NCBI GenBank assembly: GCA_027459765.1
Contig: DAIDHD010000029.1
Location: forward strand, 33,894 to 97,893
Source of the DNA: Gammaproteobacteria bacterium
GTDB lineage: Bacteria > Pseudomonadota > Gammaproteobacteria > Steroidobacterales > Steroidobacteraceae
Reading direction: 5' to 3'
DNA length: 64,000 nucleotides
Each line of letters opens with the position of its first letter. Position 1 is the stretch's first letter. The notes beneath the pieces were generated by a model. The model saw only the letters and a program-made list of their open reading frames with translations, was not told the origin of the DNA and made no database searches. Both the position numbers and the translations under genes were made by a program. This document shows, piece by piece, positions 46,805 to 57,542 of the stretch.

Positions 46805-48068
46805 CCCGGAGCACCACGTGGTCATCGTCGGCGCCGGCTTCGCCGGACTGTCCGTGGCCGCGTCCCTGGACGGCGCGCCGGTGCGCATCACCCTCGTCGA
46901 CCAGCGCAACCACCACCTTTTCCAGCCGCTGCTCTACCAGGTCGGTACGGCCACCATCGCCACCTCGGAGATCGCCTGGCCGGTGCGCCACCTCATGCGC
47001 CGCCGCCGCGACGTGGTGACGCTGCTCGGCACGGTGACGCGCATCGATGCGGCCGCCCGCACCGTGCACCTGGAGGACGGCGGCGACATCGGCTACGACA
47101 CGCTCGTGCTCGCGACCGGCGCGCGCCACGCCTATTTCGGCCACGACGAGTGGGAGCCGTTCGCGCCGGGCCTGAAGACGCTGGAGGACGCGACCTCCAT
47201 TCGCCGCCGCATACTGCTGTCTCTGGAGCGCGCCGAGCGCGAGACCGATCCGGCCAGGCGCGCAGCGCTCCTCAATTTCGTCATCGTCGGCGCCGGTCCC
47301 ACGGGCGTCGAGCTCGCCGGCGCGATCGCCGAGCTCGCGCACCAGAACCTACCGCGCGAGTACCGCCAGATCGACACGCGGCGCGCTCGGGTGCTGCTGG
47401 TGGAGGCCGGCGCGCGGGTGCTGCCGAGCTTCACGCAGGACCTGTCCGACTACGCGCGGGCTGCGCTCGAGCGGCTGGGGGTGGAGATTCACCTCGGCCA
47501 GCCGGTGAGCGAGTGCTCGGCCGAGGGCGTCGTGTTCGGCGGCGAGTTCCTGCCCGCACGCACCATTCTCTGGGCTGCGGGCGTGCGCGCCTCGCAGGCC
47601 GCGGCCTGGATCGGCGCGCCCGCCGACGGCGCCGGGCGCGCGCGGGTCGAATCCGACCTGACCGCGCCCGGACACCCGGAGATCTTCGTGATCGGCGACA
47701 CCGCCACGATCGACGCCTGGCACGGCAAACCGGTGCCCGGCATCGCGCCGGCGGCGAAGCAGCAGGGCGTGCACGTCGCGAAGACCATCCGGCGCCGCCT
47801 TGCGGGCGACCCGTCGCCGCGCCCGTTCCGCTACCGTCACTCCGGCAATCTCGCCACCATCGGCAAGCACTGCGCGGTGATCGACTTCGGCTGGCTCAAG
47901 CTGCGCGGCAGCCTCGCGTGGTGGATCTGGGGCATCGCCCACATCTACTTCCTGATCGGCGTGCGCAACCGGCTCGCCGTCGCCTTGAGCTGGCTGTGGA
48001 TCTTCATGACCGGCAGCCGCAGCGCCTGCCTGATCACCCAGAGCGAGCACCCGCCGAAGCGCGCCTGA
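46791..48068 (+). CDS. ndh: Type II NADH:quinone oxidoreductase (NDH-2)
   Basis: A 425-residue flavoprotein that oxidises NADH and reduces quinone without pumping protons. FAD-binding VVIVGAGFAGLSVAASL (about 9-25), NAD-binding FVIVGAGPTGVELAGAI (about 163-179) and the second FAD contact EIFVIGDTATID (about 300) are intact. The C-terminal amphipathic segment SLAWWIWGIAHIYFLIGV anchors it to the inner membrane. Overlaps the MFS gene by 14 bases. Confidence 0.9.
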   Translation: MNSTSPEHHVVIVGAGFAGLSVAASLDGAPVRITLVDQRNHHLFQPLLYQVGTATIATSEIAWPVRHLMRRRRDVVTLLGTVTRIDAAARTVHLEDGGDIGYDTLVLATGARHAYFGHDEWEPFAPGLKTLEDATSIRRRILLSLERAERETDPARRAALLNFVIVGAGPTGVELAGAIAELAHQNLPREYRQIDTRRARVLLVEAGARVLPSFTQDLSDYARAALERLGVEIHLGQPVSECSAEGVVFGGEFLPARTILWAAGVRASQAAAWIGAPADGAGRARVESDLTAPGHPEIFVIGDTATIDAWHGKPVPGIAPAAKQQGVHVAKTIRRRLAGDPSPRPFRYRHSGNLATIGKHCAVIDFGWLKLRGSLAWWIWGIAHIYFLIGVRNRLAVALSWLWIFMTGSRSACLITQSEHPPKRA

Positions 48069-48076
48069 CCCAGCCT

Positions 48077-49081
48077 TCAGCCGTTGAGGAATCCCTGGCT
48101 CTGCGCCGGGTAGCGGTGGCCCACGGCAAAGCCGCGCGGCGCCAGCGCGTCGATGCGCGCGAGTTCCTCGGCGCTCAGGGCGACGTCGGCAGCGGCGAGG
48201 TTCTCGTCCAGACGCCGCGGGTCGCTCGTGCCCGGGATGGGGATGATGTCCTCGCCGCGGGCGAGCAGCCAGGCGAGCGCGAGCTGCGCGGGCGTGCACC
48301 CCTTGGCGGCCGCGAGCGCGTTGACCTGGTCGAGCACCGCGAGATTCCTGGCGAAGTTCTCCCCCTGGAAGCGCGGCGAGTTGCGCCGGTAGTCGTCGGG
48401 CGACAGATCCTCGAGCGAGCGAAAACGGCCCGTGAGGAAGCCGCGACCGAGCGGACTGTAGGCCACGAAGGAGATGCCGAGCTCGCGCGCCGTCGGAAGG
48501 ATCTCGTCCTCCGCATCGCGGCTCCAGAGCGAGTACTCGGTCTGCAGCGCGCTGATCGGGTGCACGCGGTGCGCGCGGCGCAACGTGGCCGCGGAGGCCT
48601 CGGACAGGCCGATGTGGCGCACCTTACCGGCGCGCACGAGCTCGGCCATCGCACCCACGGTCTCCTCGATCGGCGTCGCCGGGTCGACCCGGTGCTGGTA
48701 GTACAGGTCGATGACGTCCACCCCGAGCCGCGCGAGCGATGCGTCGCAGGCTTCCCGCACGTACTCCGGGCGGCCGTCGATGCGCGGCGGCCCGCCGCCC
48801 TCGCGACGGAAGCCGAACTTGGTGGCGAGCACCACGGCGTCGCGGCGCCCGCGCAGCGCCTTGCCCACCAGACGCTCGTTGGTGTGCGGTCCGTACATGT
48901 CGGCCGTGTCGAGCAGCGTCACGCCGCGATCGATGGCGCGGTGGATGAGCGCCACCGCGCCCGCCTCGTCGACCCGGCTGGTGAAATAGAAGTCCGACAG
49001 GCCCATGCAGCCGAGGCCGATCTGCCCGACCCGCAACCCCTGCGTGCCGAGCGCGCGCGTCTTCATCGTCGCGTTCGCCAA
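48077..49081 (-). CDS. Aldo/keto reductase
   Basis: A 334-residue NADPH-dependent TIM-barrel oxidoreductase. The catalytic tetrad is visible: Asp and Tyr in [14 protein letters not shown] (about 56-69), Lys in VVLATKFGF and His in [11 protein letters not shown]-terminal [14 protein letters not shown] binds the cofactor. It resembles the YajO/AKR13 group. Substrate unknown. It lies 13 bases after the glutaryl-CoA dehydrogenase gene on the same strand, so they may share a transcript. Confidence 0.9.
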   Translation of the reverse strand: MANATMKTRALGTQGLRVGQIGLGCMGLSDFYFTSRVDEAGAVALIHRAIDRGVTLLDTADMYGPHTNERLVGKALRGRRDAVVLATKFGFRREGGGPPRIDGRPEYVREACDASLARLGVDVIDLYYQHRVDPATPIEETVGAMAELVRAGKVRHIGLSEASAATLRRAHRVHPISALQTEYSLWSRDAEDEILPTARELGISFVAYSPLGRGFLTGRFRSLEDLSPDDYRRNSPRFQGENFARNLAVLDQVNALAAAKGCTPAQLALAWLLARGEDIIPIPGTSDPRRLDENLAAADVALSAEELARIDALAPRGFAVGHRYPAQSQGFLNG

Positions 49082-49094
49082 AATGACGTCTCCT

Positions 49095-50273
49095 TCAGAA
49101 AAATGCCTGGATGCCGGTTTGCGCCCGGCCGAGGATCAGGGCGTGTATGTCGTGGGTGCCCTCGTAGGTGTTCACCACTTCGAGGTTGACCATGTGGCGG
49201 ATCACGCCGTACTCGTCGGAAATGCCGTTGCCGCCGAGCATGTCGCGTGCGGCGCGCGCCACGTCGAGCGACTTGCCGCAGGAATTGCGCTTCATGATCG
49301 AGGTGATCTCCACCGCCGCGACGCCCTCGTCCTTCATGCGCCCGAGCCGCAGGCAGCCCTGCAGGGCGAGCGTGATCTCGGTCTGCATGTCGGCGAGCTT
49401 CTTCTGAACCAGTTGATTGGCCGCGAGCGGCCTGCCGAACTGCTTGCGGTCGAGCACGTACTGGCGTGCGGTGTGCCAGCAGCTTTCGGCGGCGCCGAGC
49501 ACGCCCCAGGAGATGCCGTAGCGCGCGGAATCGAGGCAGGTGAACGGCCCTTTGAGGCCGGTCACGCCGGGCAGGAGGGCATCCTCCGGCACGAACACCT
49601 CGTCCATCAGGATCTGGCCTGTGATCGAGGCCCGCAATCCGACCTTGCCCTTGATGGGCGGTGCGCTGAGCCCCTGCGCTCCCTTCTCGAGGATGAAGCC
49701 GCGCACCACGTCGTCCTCGGTCTTGGCCCACACCACGAACACGTCGGCGATGGGGGCGTTGGAGATCCAGGTCTTCGAGCCCGACAGCCGGTAGCCGCCC
49801 GGCACGCGGCGCGCGCGCGTCGCCATGCCGCCCGGATCCGAGCCATAGTCGGGCTCGGTCAGGCCGAAACAGCCGATCAACTCGCCTCGGGCGAGGCCCG
49901 GCAGGTACTTGCGCCGCTGCGCGTCGGTGCCGAAGCGGTGGATCGGCAGCATCACCAGCGAGGACTGCACGCTCATCATCGAGCGGTAACCGGAGTCGAC
50001 CCGCTCGATCTCGCGCGCGATCAGTCCGTAGCTCACGTAACCCGTGCCGCCGCCACCGAATTCCTCGGGGATGGTCGCGCCGAGCAGACCGAGTTCACCC
50101 ATCTCGCGGAAGATGGCCGGATCGGTGCGCTCGTCGCGGAACGCGGCCAGCACCCGCGGCCCGAGCCGCTCCTGGGCGTACTCCCGGGCGGCGTCCCGGA
50201 TCATTACCTCTTCCGAGGTGAGCTGCGCCTCGAGCAGCAGCGGATCGTCCCAATGAAACTCCACACGCGACAT
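49095..50273 (-). CDS. gcdH: Glutaryl-CoA dehydrogenase
   Basis: A 392-residue FAD enzyme of lysine, tryptophan and glutarate breakdown that oxidises and decarboxylates glutaryl-CoA to crotonyl-CoA. Distinctive GcdH features are the N-terminus [37 protein letters not shown] (about 136-155) and the C-terminal catalytic Glu in [17 protein letters not shown]. General acyl-CoA dehydrogenases have different sequence at this last site. Electrons would go via ETF to the ETF-ubiquinone oxidoreductase at 16-17.7 kb. Confidence 0.92.
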   Translation of the reverse strand: MSRVEFHWDDPLLLEAQLTSEEVMIRDAAREYAQERLGPRVLAAFRDERTDPAIFREMGELGLLGATIPEEFGGGGTGYVSYGLIAREIERVDSGYRSMMSVQSSLVMLPIHRFGTDAQRRKYLPGLARGELIGCFGLTEPDYGSDPGGMATRARRVPGGYRLSGSKTWISNAPIADVFVVWAKTEDDVVRGFILEKGAQGLSAPPIKGKVGLRASITGQILMDEVFVPEDALLPGVTGLKGPFTCLDSARYGISWGVLGAAESCWHTARQYVLDRKQFGRPLAANQLVQKKLADMQTEITLALQGCLRLGRMKDEGVAAVEITSIMKRNSCGKSLDVARAARDMLGGNGISDEYGVIRHMVNLEVVNTYEGTHDIHALILGRAQTGIQAFF

Positions 50274-50303
50274 GAACTGCGCCTCGAACGTTGTGATGGC
50301 GCA

Positions 50304-50891
50304 TTATCTCACGGCCCCGCCCTCCAGAGCCGACTGGATGCGCCGATCGGGCACCAACCACAGCAGCGCGACCGCGACGTAGACCAGTTGACCGAGCCGG
50401 GCCGAGCACAGGGCGCAGCCGATGCCAAGGACGTACAGGAGCGGCGATGCCTTGCCCTTCAGATCGCGACCGAGCGCGCGTGCGAGCAGCGATCGCTCGC
50501 CTTGCGCGGCGATGATCGAGCGCTGCAATACCCAGTAGGCGACGGCGGCGCACAGCAACACCGCGCCGTAGCATGCGGTCGGCACCGCGGCGTTCGGATT
50601 GGCGCTCATCCAGGCGGTCGCGGCCGGCAGCAGGGACAGCCAGAACAGCAGGTGCAGGTTCGCCCAGAGAATCCCGCCGCCCACCCGTTCGACCGTGTGC
50701 AGCATGTGGTGATGATTGTTCCAGTAGATACCGACGTATACGTAGCTCAGCACATAGCTCGACAGCACCGGCAAGGAGGACCGCAGGGCGGCGAGCGTCG
50801 TGCCGTCCGGGGTCTTCAACTCGAGCACCATGATGGTGATCACGATGGCGAGCACCCCGTCACTGAAGGCCTCGAGTCGCGTGCGAGTCAT
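50304..50891 (-). CDS. TMEM175-family (DUF1211) potassium channel-like protein
   Basis: A 195-residue membrane protein with six predicted helices. The first carries the family motif RLEAFSDGVLAIVITIMVLEL split as RLEAFSDG (4-11) and VLAIVITIMVLEL (12-24), which in bacterial and lysosomal TMEM175 forms the selectivity pore. YWNNHHHMLHTV after helix 2 is also conserved. Start at ATG 50891 is preferred to 50906. Divergent from the M20 peptidase with 100 bases between them. Confidence 0.85.
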   Translation of the reverse strand: MTRTRLEAFSDGVLAIVITIMVLELKTPDGTTLAALRSSLPVLSSYVLSYVYVGIYWNNHHHMLHTVERVGGGILWANLHLLFWLSLLPAATAWMSANPNAAVPTACYGAVLLCAAVAYWVLQRSIIAAQGERSLLARALGRDLKGKASPLLYVLGIGCALCSARLGQLVYVAVALLWLVPDRRIQSALEGGAVR

Positions 50892-50991
50892 TCTCCCTCC
50901 GATCATGGGACGGGCGCGGGCGCTGTTCCGCCCACGCTTCGGCTATGCTTCGCGGCGAGCGCGCCCGCCCAAGGGCGCACCGGAGTGCGCC

Positions 50992-52434
50992 ATGAGCCCA
51001 TCGACTCGCACCTTGCTTTTTATTTTACCTTCACTGCTGGCTCTCGCCGGGTCAGCGCGTGCCGAAACGCCTCTGCCGGCAGCCGCGGCGCCGCCAGCCG
51101 AGGACCGTGAACTCGCCCACGACCTGCTGCGTGCGCTGGTCGGTACCGACACCACCCATGCGCACGGTTCCACCGAAGCGGCGCGCCTGATCGAGGGGTG
51201 GCTGGCGAAGGCGGGATTCGCGGCCGACGACCTAACGCTGATCGCGCCCGCGGAGCACCCCAGCAAGGGCAACCTGGTGGTACGGTACCGCGGGCGCCAC
51301 TCTCATCCGACGGTGCTCTTCCTCGGCCACCTCGACGTGGTGGATGCGCGCCGCGAGGACTGGTCGACCGATCCGTTCACGCTCACCGAGCGCGACGGCT
51401 ACTTCTACGGCCGCGGCACCATCGACATGAAGGACGGCGACGCGGCGCTGGTCGAGACCTTGATCCGACTGAAGCGCGAACGCTTCGTGCCGGAACACGA
51501 CCTGATCTTCGCCTTCACCGCCGACGAGGAGGCCGGCGGCGATGCCAACGGTCCGGCCTTCCTGCTGAAGGAGCACCGGGAGCTCATCGACGCGGACATG
51601 GTGATCAACCTGGACGGCGGCGGCGGCACCCTGCGCGACGGCGTACCCCTGTACGCCGAGCTCGGCACCAGCGAGAAAACCTACGTCACCTACACGCTCG
51701 AGGCGACCAGCCCCGGCGGCCACGGCTCGCTGCCCGAGCCCGGCAATCCGATCTACCGCCTCGGCGACGGGCTGCGCGGACTCGAGGCCTATCGCTTTCC
51801 GGTGGTGCTCACGGCCACCACGCGCGCGAGCTTCGCGCAGCTCGCGGACATCAGCGGGGGCGCAGATGCGGCGGACATGCGCGCGGTCGCGGGCACGCCC
51901 ACGGATCCCGCCGCCGCCGACCGCCTGAGCCGCAACGTCTACTACAACGCGGAGCTGCGCACCACCTGCGTGCCGACGCTCATCTCCGGCGGCCACGCCG
52001 AGAACGCCCTCCCCCAGCGCGCACGCGCCACCGTCCAGTGCCGGATGATGCCGGGCGACACGGCGACCGATACCCAGCAGCGGATCACTGCGGCGCTCGC
52101 CGATCCGGAGATCCACGTGACGCTCGACGCGCCGCCCATCGTCAGCCCCGAATCCCCGCCGACGGCGCGCATCGAATCCGTCGTCGCCGGCGTGGTGCAC
52201 TCGATCTGGCCGGCCATACCCGTGGTCCCCACCATGGCGACCGGCTTCAGCGACGACCGGCAGACCCGCAACGCGGGCCTGCCGAGCTACGACGTGAGCG
52301 GCGTGTTCGTCGAGGCCGGCGAGAATCGGGCGCACGGTCGCGACGAGCGCATCGGCGTCGGTGCGTTCGACACCAGCGTCGAATTCACCTATCGGCTCGT
52401 GAAGGCGATGAGCCGCGACCACGCGGTGCGCTAA
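50992..52434 (+). CDS. M20 family metallopeptidase, exported
   Basis: A 480-residue zinc exopeptidase or amidohydrolase. The signal peptide (about 1-24, ending GSARAE) sends it to the periplasm. Metal ligands and catalytic residues are seen in [10 protein letters not shown] (His), [13 protein letters not shown] (Asp), [12 protein letters not shown] (Glu-Glu) and a late His near AENALPQ or [10 protein letters not shown]. The dimerisation domain spans about 230-375. hmgA starts one base after its stop, so the two may be co-transcribed although no functional link is evident. Confidence 0.88.
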   Translation: MSPSTRTLLFILPSLLALAGSARAETPLPAAAAPPAEDRELAHDLLRALVGTDTTHAHGSTEAARLIEGWLAKAGFAADDLTLIAPAEHPSKGNLVVRYRGRHSHPTVLFLGHLDVVDARREDWSTDPFTLTERDGYFYGRGTIDMKDGDAALVETLIRLKRERFVPEHDLIFAFTADEEAGGDANGPAFLLKEHRELIDADMVINLDGGGGTLRDGVPLYAELGTSEKTYVTYTLEATSPGGHGSLPEPGNPIYRLGDGLRGLEAYRFPVVLTATTRASFAQLADISGGADAADMRAVAGTPTDPAAADRLSRNVYYNAELRTTCVPTLISGGHAENALPQRARATVQCRMMPGDTATDTQQRITAALADPEIHVTLDAPPIVSPESPPTARIESVVAGVVHSIWPAIPVVPTMATGFSDDRQTRNAGLPSYDVSGVFVEAGENRAHGRDERIGVGAFDTSVEFTYRLVKAMSRDHAVR

Positions 52435-52435
52435 C

Positions 52436-53755
52436 ATGGCCGCCATGACGGGAATCCGCGACACGACCCGCTACATGACGGGCTTCGGCAGCGAGTTCGC
52501 CACCGAAGCGCTGGCCGGGGCACTCCCGGTCGGCCGCAACTCACCGCAGCGCTGCGCGTACGGACTCTACGCCGAACAGTTCTCCGGCACCGCCTTCACG
52601 GCGCCACGGCACGCCAACCGCCGCTCGTGGCTGTACCGCATCCGGCCCGCGGTGGCGCACGGAACGTTCGCGCCGCTCGCCGACGATCCGTTCGCCGACG
52701 CCGAACCGGCGTCGCCCTCGCCGAATCAGCTGCGCTGGGATCCGTTGCCGCTGCCCGCCACGCCCACCGACTTCGTCGCCGGGCTCGTGCCGGTGGCGAT
52801 GACCGGCTCGCCGGAGGCGCAATCGGGCTGCGCCATCCTGCTGTATGCGGCCAACCGCTCGATGCGCGACCGGTACTTCTACAGCGCCGACGGCGAGTGG
52901 CTCGTGGTACCCGAACTCGGCGCACTGATCATCGACACCGAACTCGGACGGATCGAGATCGAGCCGCGGGAGATCGCGGTGATCCCGCGCGGACTGCGCT
53001 TTCGCGTGACCCTCGCGGGAGATGCGGCGCGCGGCTTCGTGTGCGAGAACTACGGCGCGCCGTTCAAGCTGCCCGACCTCGGACCCATCGGCTCCAACGG
53101 GCTCGCCAATGCGCGCGACTTCCTGGTTCCACGCGCCCGCTACGAGGACCTCGAGGGATCCTTCGAACTGGTGGCGAAGTTCATGGGCCGGTTGTGGCAC
53201 GCGCCCATCGACCACTCGCCGCTCGACGTGGTTGCCTGGCACGGCAACAACGTGCCCTACGCATACGATCTGCGGCGCTTCAACGTGATCGGGTCGATCT
53301 CCTACGACCACCCCGATCCGTCCATCTTCCTGGTGCTGCACGCCCCGAGCGACACGCCGGGCACGAGCAACGTGGATTTCGTGATCTTCCCGCCGCGCTG
53401 GCTGGTGATGCAGGACACCTTCCGCCCGCCCTGGTTCCACCGCAACGTCGCGAGCGAGTACCTCGGACTCGTGCACGGCGCCTACGACGCCAAGGCCGCA
53501 GGATTCGTCCCGGGCGGCGCTTCACTGCACCTGTGCATGAGCGGCCACGGCCCCGATGCGTCGACTTTCGAAAAGGCGGTTGCGGCGGACACGGGCAAGC
53601 CCGCGTTCGTCGGCGACACCATGGCCTTCATGTTCGAGAGCCGCACGGTGCTCAAGCCCACCCGCCACGCGTTGACGGGCCGGCCGGCGCTGCAGGCCGA
53701 CTACCGCGACTGCTGGCGCGGCATCGACAAGCGCTTCGACCCGGAACGACCGTGA
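52436..53755 (+). CDS. hmgA: Homogentisate 1,2-dioxygenase
   Basis: A 439-residue non-haem iron enzyme that opens homogentisate to maleylacetoacetate in tyrosine catabolism. The opening [19 protein letters not shown] is the family signature. Iron ligands are His and Glu in [16 protein letters not shown] and His in [12 protein letters not shown]. Length is standard (about 430-445). ATG at 52445 is an alternative start. It overlaps fahA by 4 bases (GTGA). Confidence 0.96.
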   Translation: MAAMTGIRDTTRYMTGFGSEFATEALAGALPVGRNSPQRCAYGLYAEQFSGTAFTAPRHANRRSWLYRIRPAVAHGTFAPLADDPFADAEPASPSPNQLRWDPLPLPATPTDFVAGLVPVAMTGSPEAQSGCAILLYAANRSMRDRYFYSADGEWLVVPELGALIIDTELGRIEIEPREIAVIPRGLRFRVTLAGDAARGFVCENYGAPFKLPDLGPIGSNGLANARDFLVPRARYEDLEGSFELVAKFMGRLWHAPIDHSPLDVVAWHGNNVPYAYDLRRFNVIGSISYDHPDPSIFLVLHAPSDTPGTSNVDFVIFPPRWLVMQDTFRPPWFHRNVASEYLGLVHGAYDAKAAGFVPGGASLHLCMSGHGPDASTFEKAVAADTGKPAFVGDTMAFMFESRTVLKPTRHALTGRPALQADYRDCWRGIDKRFDPERP

Positions 53756-55080
53756 GCGCCGCATTCGCCGCCGACGAGACTCACGACCCGCGCGCGCAGA
53801 GCTGGGTGGAGTCGGCCAACCGGCCGGATAGCGACTTTCCGCTGCAGAATCTGCCGTTCGGTGTGTTCCGACGCCGCGGCTCGAGCGAGCCGTTTCGCGG
53901 TGGCGTCGCCATCGGCGATTTTGTCGTCGACCTCGCCGCCGTGGCGGCGACCCGCCTGTTCGACGGCGACGCGGCGCGCGCGGCCGCTGCCGGCGCCGGC
54001 CCGACCCTGAACGCGCTGATGGCGCTCGGTCCGGAGGCGGCGCGGGCGCTGCGGCGCGCGCTGTTCGCTGCGCTCGCGCAAGGCTCGGCGCTGCGCGAAC
54101 GGCTCGCGGGCGCCCTCGTGGCGCAGGCCGACGCCGAGCTCGGTCTGCCGGCGCAGATCGGCGATTACACGGATTTCTACACCTCGATTCACCACGCCAC
54201 GGCGGTCGGACGGCTGTTCCGTCCGGATCAGCCGCTGCTGCCCAACTACCGCTGGGTGCCGGTGGGCTATCACGGCCGCAGCTCCTCGGTGATCGTGTCG
54301 GGCGTCGACGTTTGCCGCCCGGTGGGCCAGCGCCTGCCGGCGGGGGCGCAGACGCCCGTGGTGGGCCCCTCGCAACGGCTCGACTACGAGGTCGAGCTCG
54401 GCGTCTACGTCGGCCGCGGCAATCCGCTCGGCGAGCCCGTCTCGATCGAGGACGCGGAGCGCCACCTGTTCGGCGTGTGCCTCCTCAACGACTGGTCGGC
54501 GCGCGACCTGCAGGCCTGGGAGTACCAGCCGCTCGGGCCGTTCCTCGCCAAGAACTTCGCCACCACGGTGTCACCGTGGATCGTGACACTCGAGGCGCTG
54601 GCGCCCTTCCGCGTGCCGCGCGAGCGGCCGGCGGAGGATCCGCAACCGCTGCCGTACCTGGACTCGCCACAGGACCGCGCACGCGGCGCGCTCGACGTCA
54701 CGCTCGAGGCGTGGCTCGAGACGGCGGCCATGCGCGCGCGCGGCGAGCCGCCGCGGCGGCTGTCACGCAGCAGCGCCCGGCACGCCTACTGGAGCCTCGC
54801 GCAGCTGGTGGCGCACCACACGGTCAACGGCTGCAACCTGAATCCCGGCGACCTCCTCGGCAGTGGCACGCAGTCGGGACCGAGTCCCGAGGAGGCCGGA
54901 TCGCTGCTCGAACTGACCGTGGGCGGCCGTCAGCCGCTCCCGGTGGGGGCGACGGAGACCCGCACCTTCCTCGAGGACGGGGACACGGTGATCCTCAAGG
55001 GCTGGTGCGAGGCGCCCGGCGCCCGCCGCATCGGCCTCGGCGAGGCGCGTGCGACGGTGCTGCCGGGCCGGCCAGTCTAG
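53752..55080 (+). CDS. fahA: Fumarylacetoacetase
   Basis: A 442-residue hydrolase that splits fumarylacetoacetate to fumarate and acetoacetate, the last step of tyrosine degradation. Active-site and metal segments are [46 protein letters not shown] and FLAKNFATT. The GTG start at 53752 overlaps the hmgA stop. Maleylacetoacetate isomerase is not visible next to it. The last 4 bases overlap the convergent peptidase gene. Confidence 0.95.
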   Translation: MSAAFAADETHDPRAQSWVESANRPDSDFPLQNLPFGVFRRRGSSEPFRGGVAIGDFVVDLAAVAATRLFDGDAARAAAAGAGPTLNALMALGPEAARALRRALFAALAQGSALRERLAGALVAQADAELGLPAQIGDYTDFYTSIHHATAVGRLFRPDQPLLPNYRWVPVGYHGRSSSVIVSGVDVCRPVGQRLPAGAQTPVVGPSQRLDYEVELGVYVGRGNPLGEPVSIEDAERHLFGVCLLNDWSARDLQAWEYQPLGPFLAKNFATTVSPWIVTLEALAPFRVPRERPAEDPQPLPYLDSPQDRARGALDVTLEAWLETAAMRARGEPPRRLSRSSARHAYWSLAQLVAHHTVNGCNLNPGDLLGSGTQSGPSPEEAGSLLELTVGGRQPLPVGATETRTFLEDGDTVILKGWCEAPGARRIGLGEARATVLPGRPV

Positions 55081-57356
55081 CGAGCGAACGCGCGGCGCCC
55101 GGTGCGCCGCACCCGGCCGAGCAGGACCAGCGCCGCGAGCGCCGCCAGCGTCGCGCCATCGAGCGCGCCGCCGCCACCACCCGAACTCGTGCCGGTCGAA
55201 CCCGACGTGCCGCCGCCCGATCCGCCACCGCTCGGCTTCGGCGGCACGAGCTTCACGGCCGCGTCCGCCTGCACGAAGCCGACGCCGGAATCCACGCTCG
55301 GTGCGCCGCCGTTCATGCTGAGCGCGCTCTGCGTCAGTGCCGAGTACGCCTGATCGGGGGTGAGCGACGGGTTCGCCTGCAGCATCAACGCGATGATGCC
55401 AGCCACGTGCGGCGCGGCCGCGGAGGTGCCGAAGAAGTTCGGGTAGCTCGGGTTGTTCTGACAGGACGTATTGGTGGTTTGCAGCAGGCCGTTGGTGAAG
55501 CCGGCGCTAGCCAGCGTGAAGCCGAAGTACGTGGTGTTGCCGCCGTTCGGACCGACCAGGTCGGGTTTCTGCCGCACCACCGGCGCCGTCAGTCGCTGCC
55601 CGTTGGCGTCGAACAGGATCGGCCCGCCGCCGCGCGAGGAGAACGGCTCGATGATGGCGGGCGTGGTGCCGCACAGCGGTGTCTGGAAGTAGAACGCCGC
55701 GCCCGTCGAGAGCGCACCCGCGGCGCCGGAGTGGCCCTGGACCGTGGCGCTGTTGGTGGCCAACGCACTGTTGATGACGGCGCCGCCGCCGTCGTCCTCC
55801 ACCGCCACCAGGATGCGTCCCGGAGCATTGGCGCCGCCGCTCGCCAGTCCCACGCTGATGTTGATGGTCTCCGCGACCGAGTTGGAGGTCGCGGTGGCCG
55901 GGTTGCCGACGATCATCACCTGATAGGGATCTTGGCCGAGCGAATTGGGGCCCGTGCACTGCGCGGTCTGCAGGTAGTAGTTGTAGATGCCGTCCGCGCT
56001 GGAGCTTCCGGTGACGCAGACGTCGATGCGGCTCGTGGCGCCGCCGCTCGCGGGCGCACCGGTGACGTAGGGCTGGTCCCACTGCACCACGATGGCGATG
56101 AATTCGCCGGGAATCAGCGCCGGAATCGACACCGGCAGGCTGGTCGCCGTGGTCTTGCCGCTGGTGTCGAAGTTGAGGAGCATCTCGCCGGCCGGATTGG
56201 CGGCACCGGGCGGCCCCACCGACGCGGTCGAGAACGCGGGCGCGGTGTTCTCGTAGGCGTTGTGGCCGTTGTTGCCGGCGGCCGTCACGTACGGCACGCC
56301 CCGCGCCTTCACCGCGTCGATGGCCTGCGAGACGAGGCCGTCCTGGTAGAACGGCTCGTCGAAGTAGCCGACGTCGTCGACGATCACGGTGGCGCCGGCG
56401 CTCGCGAGCGCACCGATGCCGGCGGCGAAGTCGGCCTCGCTGTTCTCGGCGGTGTGGAAGATGAACTTCGCGCCCGGCGCCACGTCGTGCAGGATCTGCA
56501 TCATCGCCCGGCCTTCGTCGCCGAACGGCAGCTGCAGCGGGGCGCCGGTGTAGACGTAGGTGCCGTTGACCTGTTGTACGCACGGCGCCTCGCCCGGTCC
56601 GACACCCGGCAGGTTCGGTGGTGGCAGCATCCCCGCGGGAAGGTCGCCGCTCGCGATGTCGGTGGCCGCGTCCGCGGTGAAGCCGTTGTTGGCGTAGCCA
56701 TTGGGGCCGGATGCGGCGATGTTGTCGGCCGCGAACTGCGAGTAGCAATCGTAGCTGTCGGAGATCACGCCCACGGTGACGCCGCTGCCGTCGAGCGAAT
56801 TTGCGCTGCGCGCGACGTCGCTGCGCTGCGCGTAATCGCCCTGCGTGGTGACCGCGCCCGCGCGAGTGCGCGAGAGCGCCGCGCGCATCGCGTGCACCTC
56901 GGCGCGCGCCGCCGCATCCGCAAGCCGGGAAACGGGCAGCCAGCCGCCGACGTCATTGCGATATGTGGCCGGGTGTTCGAGACCAAGCGCGCCGAGCGCC
57001 GCGGCGAGGCGCCGCGGGTCACCACGGGTCACCGCATCGATGCGCACCAGCGGCGAGCCGTCGGCGCGGCGCACCGCGAAGCGAGCCGCAGGGTTCATGG
57101 CGCGCAGCTGGCGCAACGCCAGCGCGGGGTCGGGAACGAGTTCCCGCGAGCGTGCCAGCAGTTCTGCGAGCGTCGCGTCGAGCTTGCCGGCGGCGGCGGC
57201 GCGCGCGGCGCCAGGCACCGCGAACGCTTGCAGGTGCGCCTGCCCGGGCAGGCGTGCCGCGCGCGGCGCCATCCCCGCGTCGCGCGTCACCGCCAGCGCC
57301 GCACCCGCTGCAAAACCCAACACCACCATCGCGCGCCATCCCGTGCGTACGCTCAT
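55077..57356 (-). CDS. Exported subtilisin/S53-like serine peptidase with C-terminal sorting tail
   Basis: A 759-residue protein. A signal peptide (about 1-23) and a propeptide-like region (about 25-185) precede the peptidase domain. Asp lies in VTVGVISDSYD (D200). The position of the subtilisin catalytic His is taken by Glu in FGDEGRAMMQILHDVAPGA (E281). AAGNNGHN (359-366) is the oxyanion block, and the nucleophile is S645 in GTSAAAPHVAG. This Asp/Glu/Ser set is that of the S53-like group. An inserted domain (about 385-600) separates the oxyanion block and the serine. The end has a Ser/Gly-rich linker, GGGGG, one hydrophobic helix and an Arg-rich tail, like GlyGly-CTERM proteins processed by rhombosortase. 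Confidence 0.83.
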   Translation of the reverse strand: MSVRTGWRAMVVLGFAAGAALAVTRDAGMAPRAARLPGQAHLQAFAVPGAARAAAAGKLDATLAELLARSRELVPDPALALRQLRAMNPAARFAVRRADGSPLVRIDAVTRGDPRRLAAALGALGLEHPATYRNDVGGWLPVSRLADAAARAEVHAMRAALSRTRAGAVTTQGDYAQRSDVARSANSLDGSGVTVGVISDSYDCYSQFAADNIAASGPNGYANNGFTADAATDIASGDLPAGMLPPPNLPGVGPGEAPCVQQVNGTYVYTGAPLQLPFGDEGRAMMQILHDVAPGAKFIFHTAENSEADFAAGIGALASAGATVIVDDVGYFDEPFYQDGLVSQAIDAVKARGVPYVTAAGNNGHNAYENTAPAFSTASVGPPGAANPAGEMLLNFDTSGKTTATSLPVSIPALIPGEFIAIVVQWDQPYVTGAPASGGATSRIDVCVTGSSSADGIYNYYLQTAQCTGPNSLGQDPYQVMIVGNPATATSNSVAETINISVGLASGGANAPGRILVAVEDDGGGAVINSALATNSATVQGHSGAAGALSTGAAFYFQTPLCGTTPAIIEPFSSRGGGPILFDANGQRLTAPVVRQKPDLVGPNGGNTTYFGFTLASAGFTNGLLQTTNTSCQNNPSYPNFFGTSAAAPHVAGIIALMLQANPSLTPDQAYSALTQSALSMNGGAPSVDSGVGFVQADAAVKLVPPKPSGGGSGGGTSGSTGTSSGGGGGALDGATLAALAALVLLGRVRRTGRRAFAR

Positions 57357-57542
57357 GCTTGGCCGTCTCCGTTGCTGCATCTTGATCTTCCGGCCCGACA
57401 GGCCGCTCCCTGACGGGAGCTTAGCACTGCCGTCGTGCGCGGCGACGCCTGTCGCCGGGCAGCGTCGGCCCGGCCGCGCCTGTCGTATCATGCGGTGCCG
57501 GCGCGCACCGCGCGCCGCCTTTCCGCAGCACCCGAGGATCGT

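Noticed and set aside
54312..57413. A 1033-codon plus-strand frame over fahA and the peptidase
   Set aside because: Shadow frame of fahA and then antisense of the peptidase; Arg/His-rich with no motifs.
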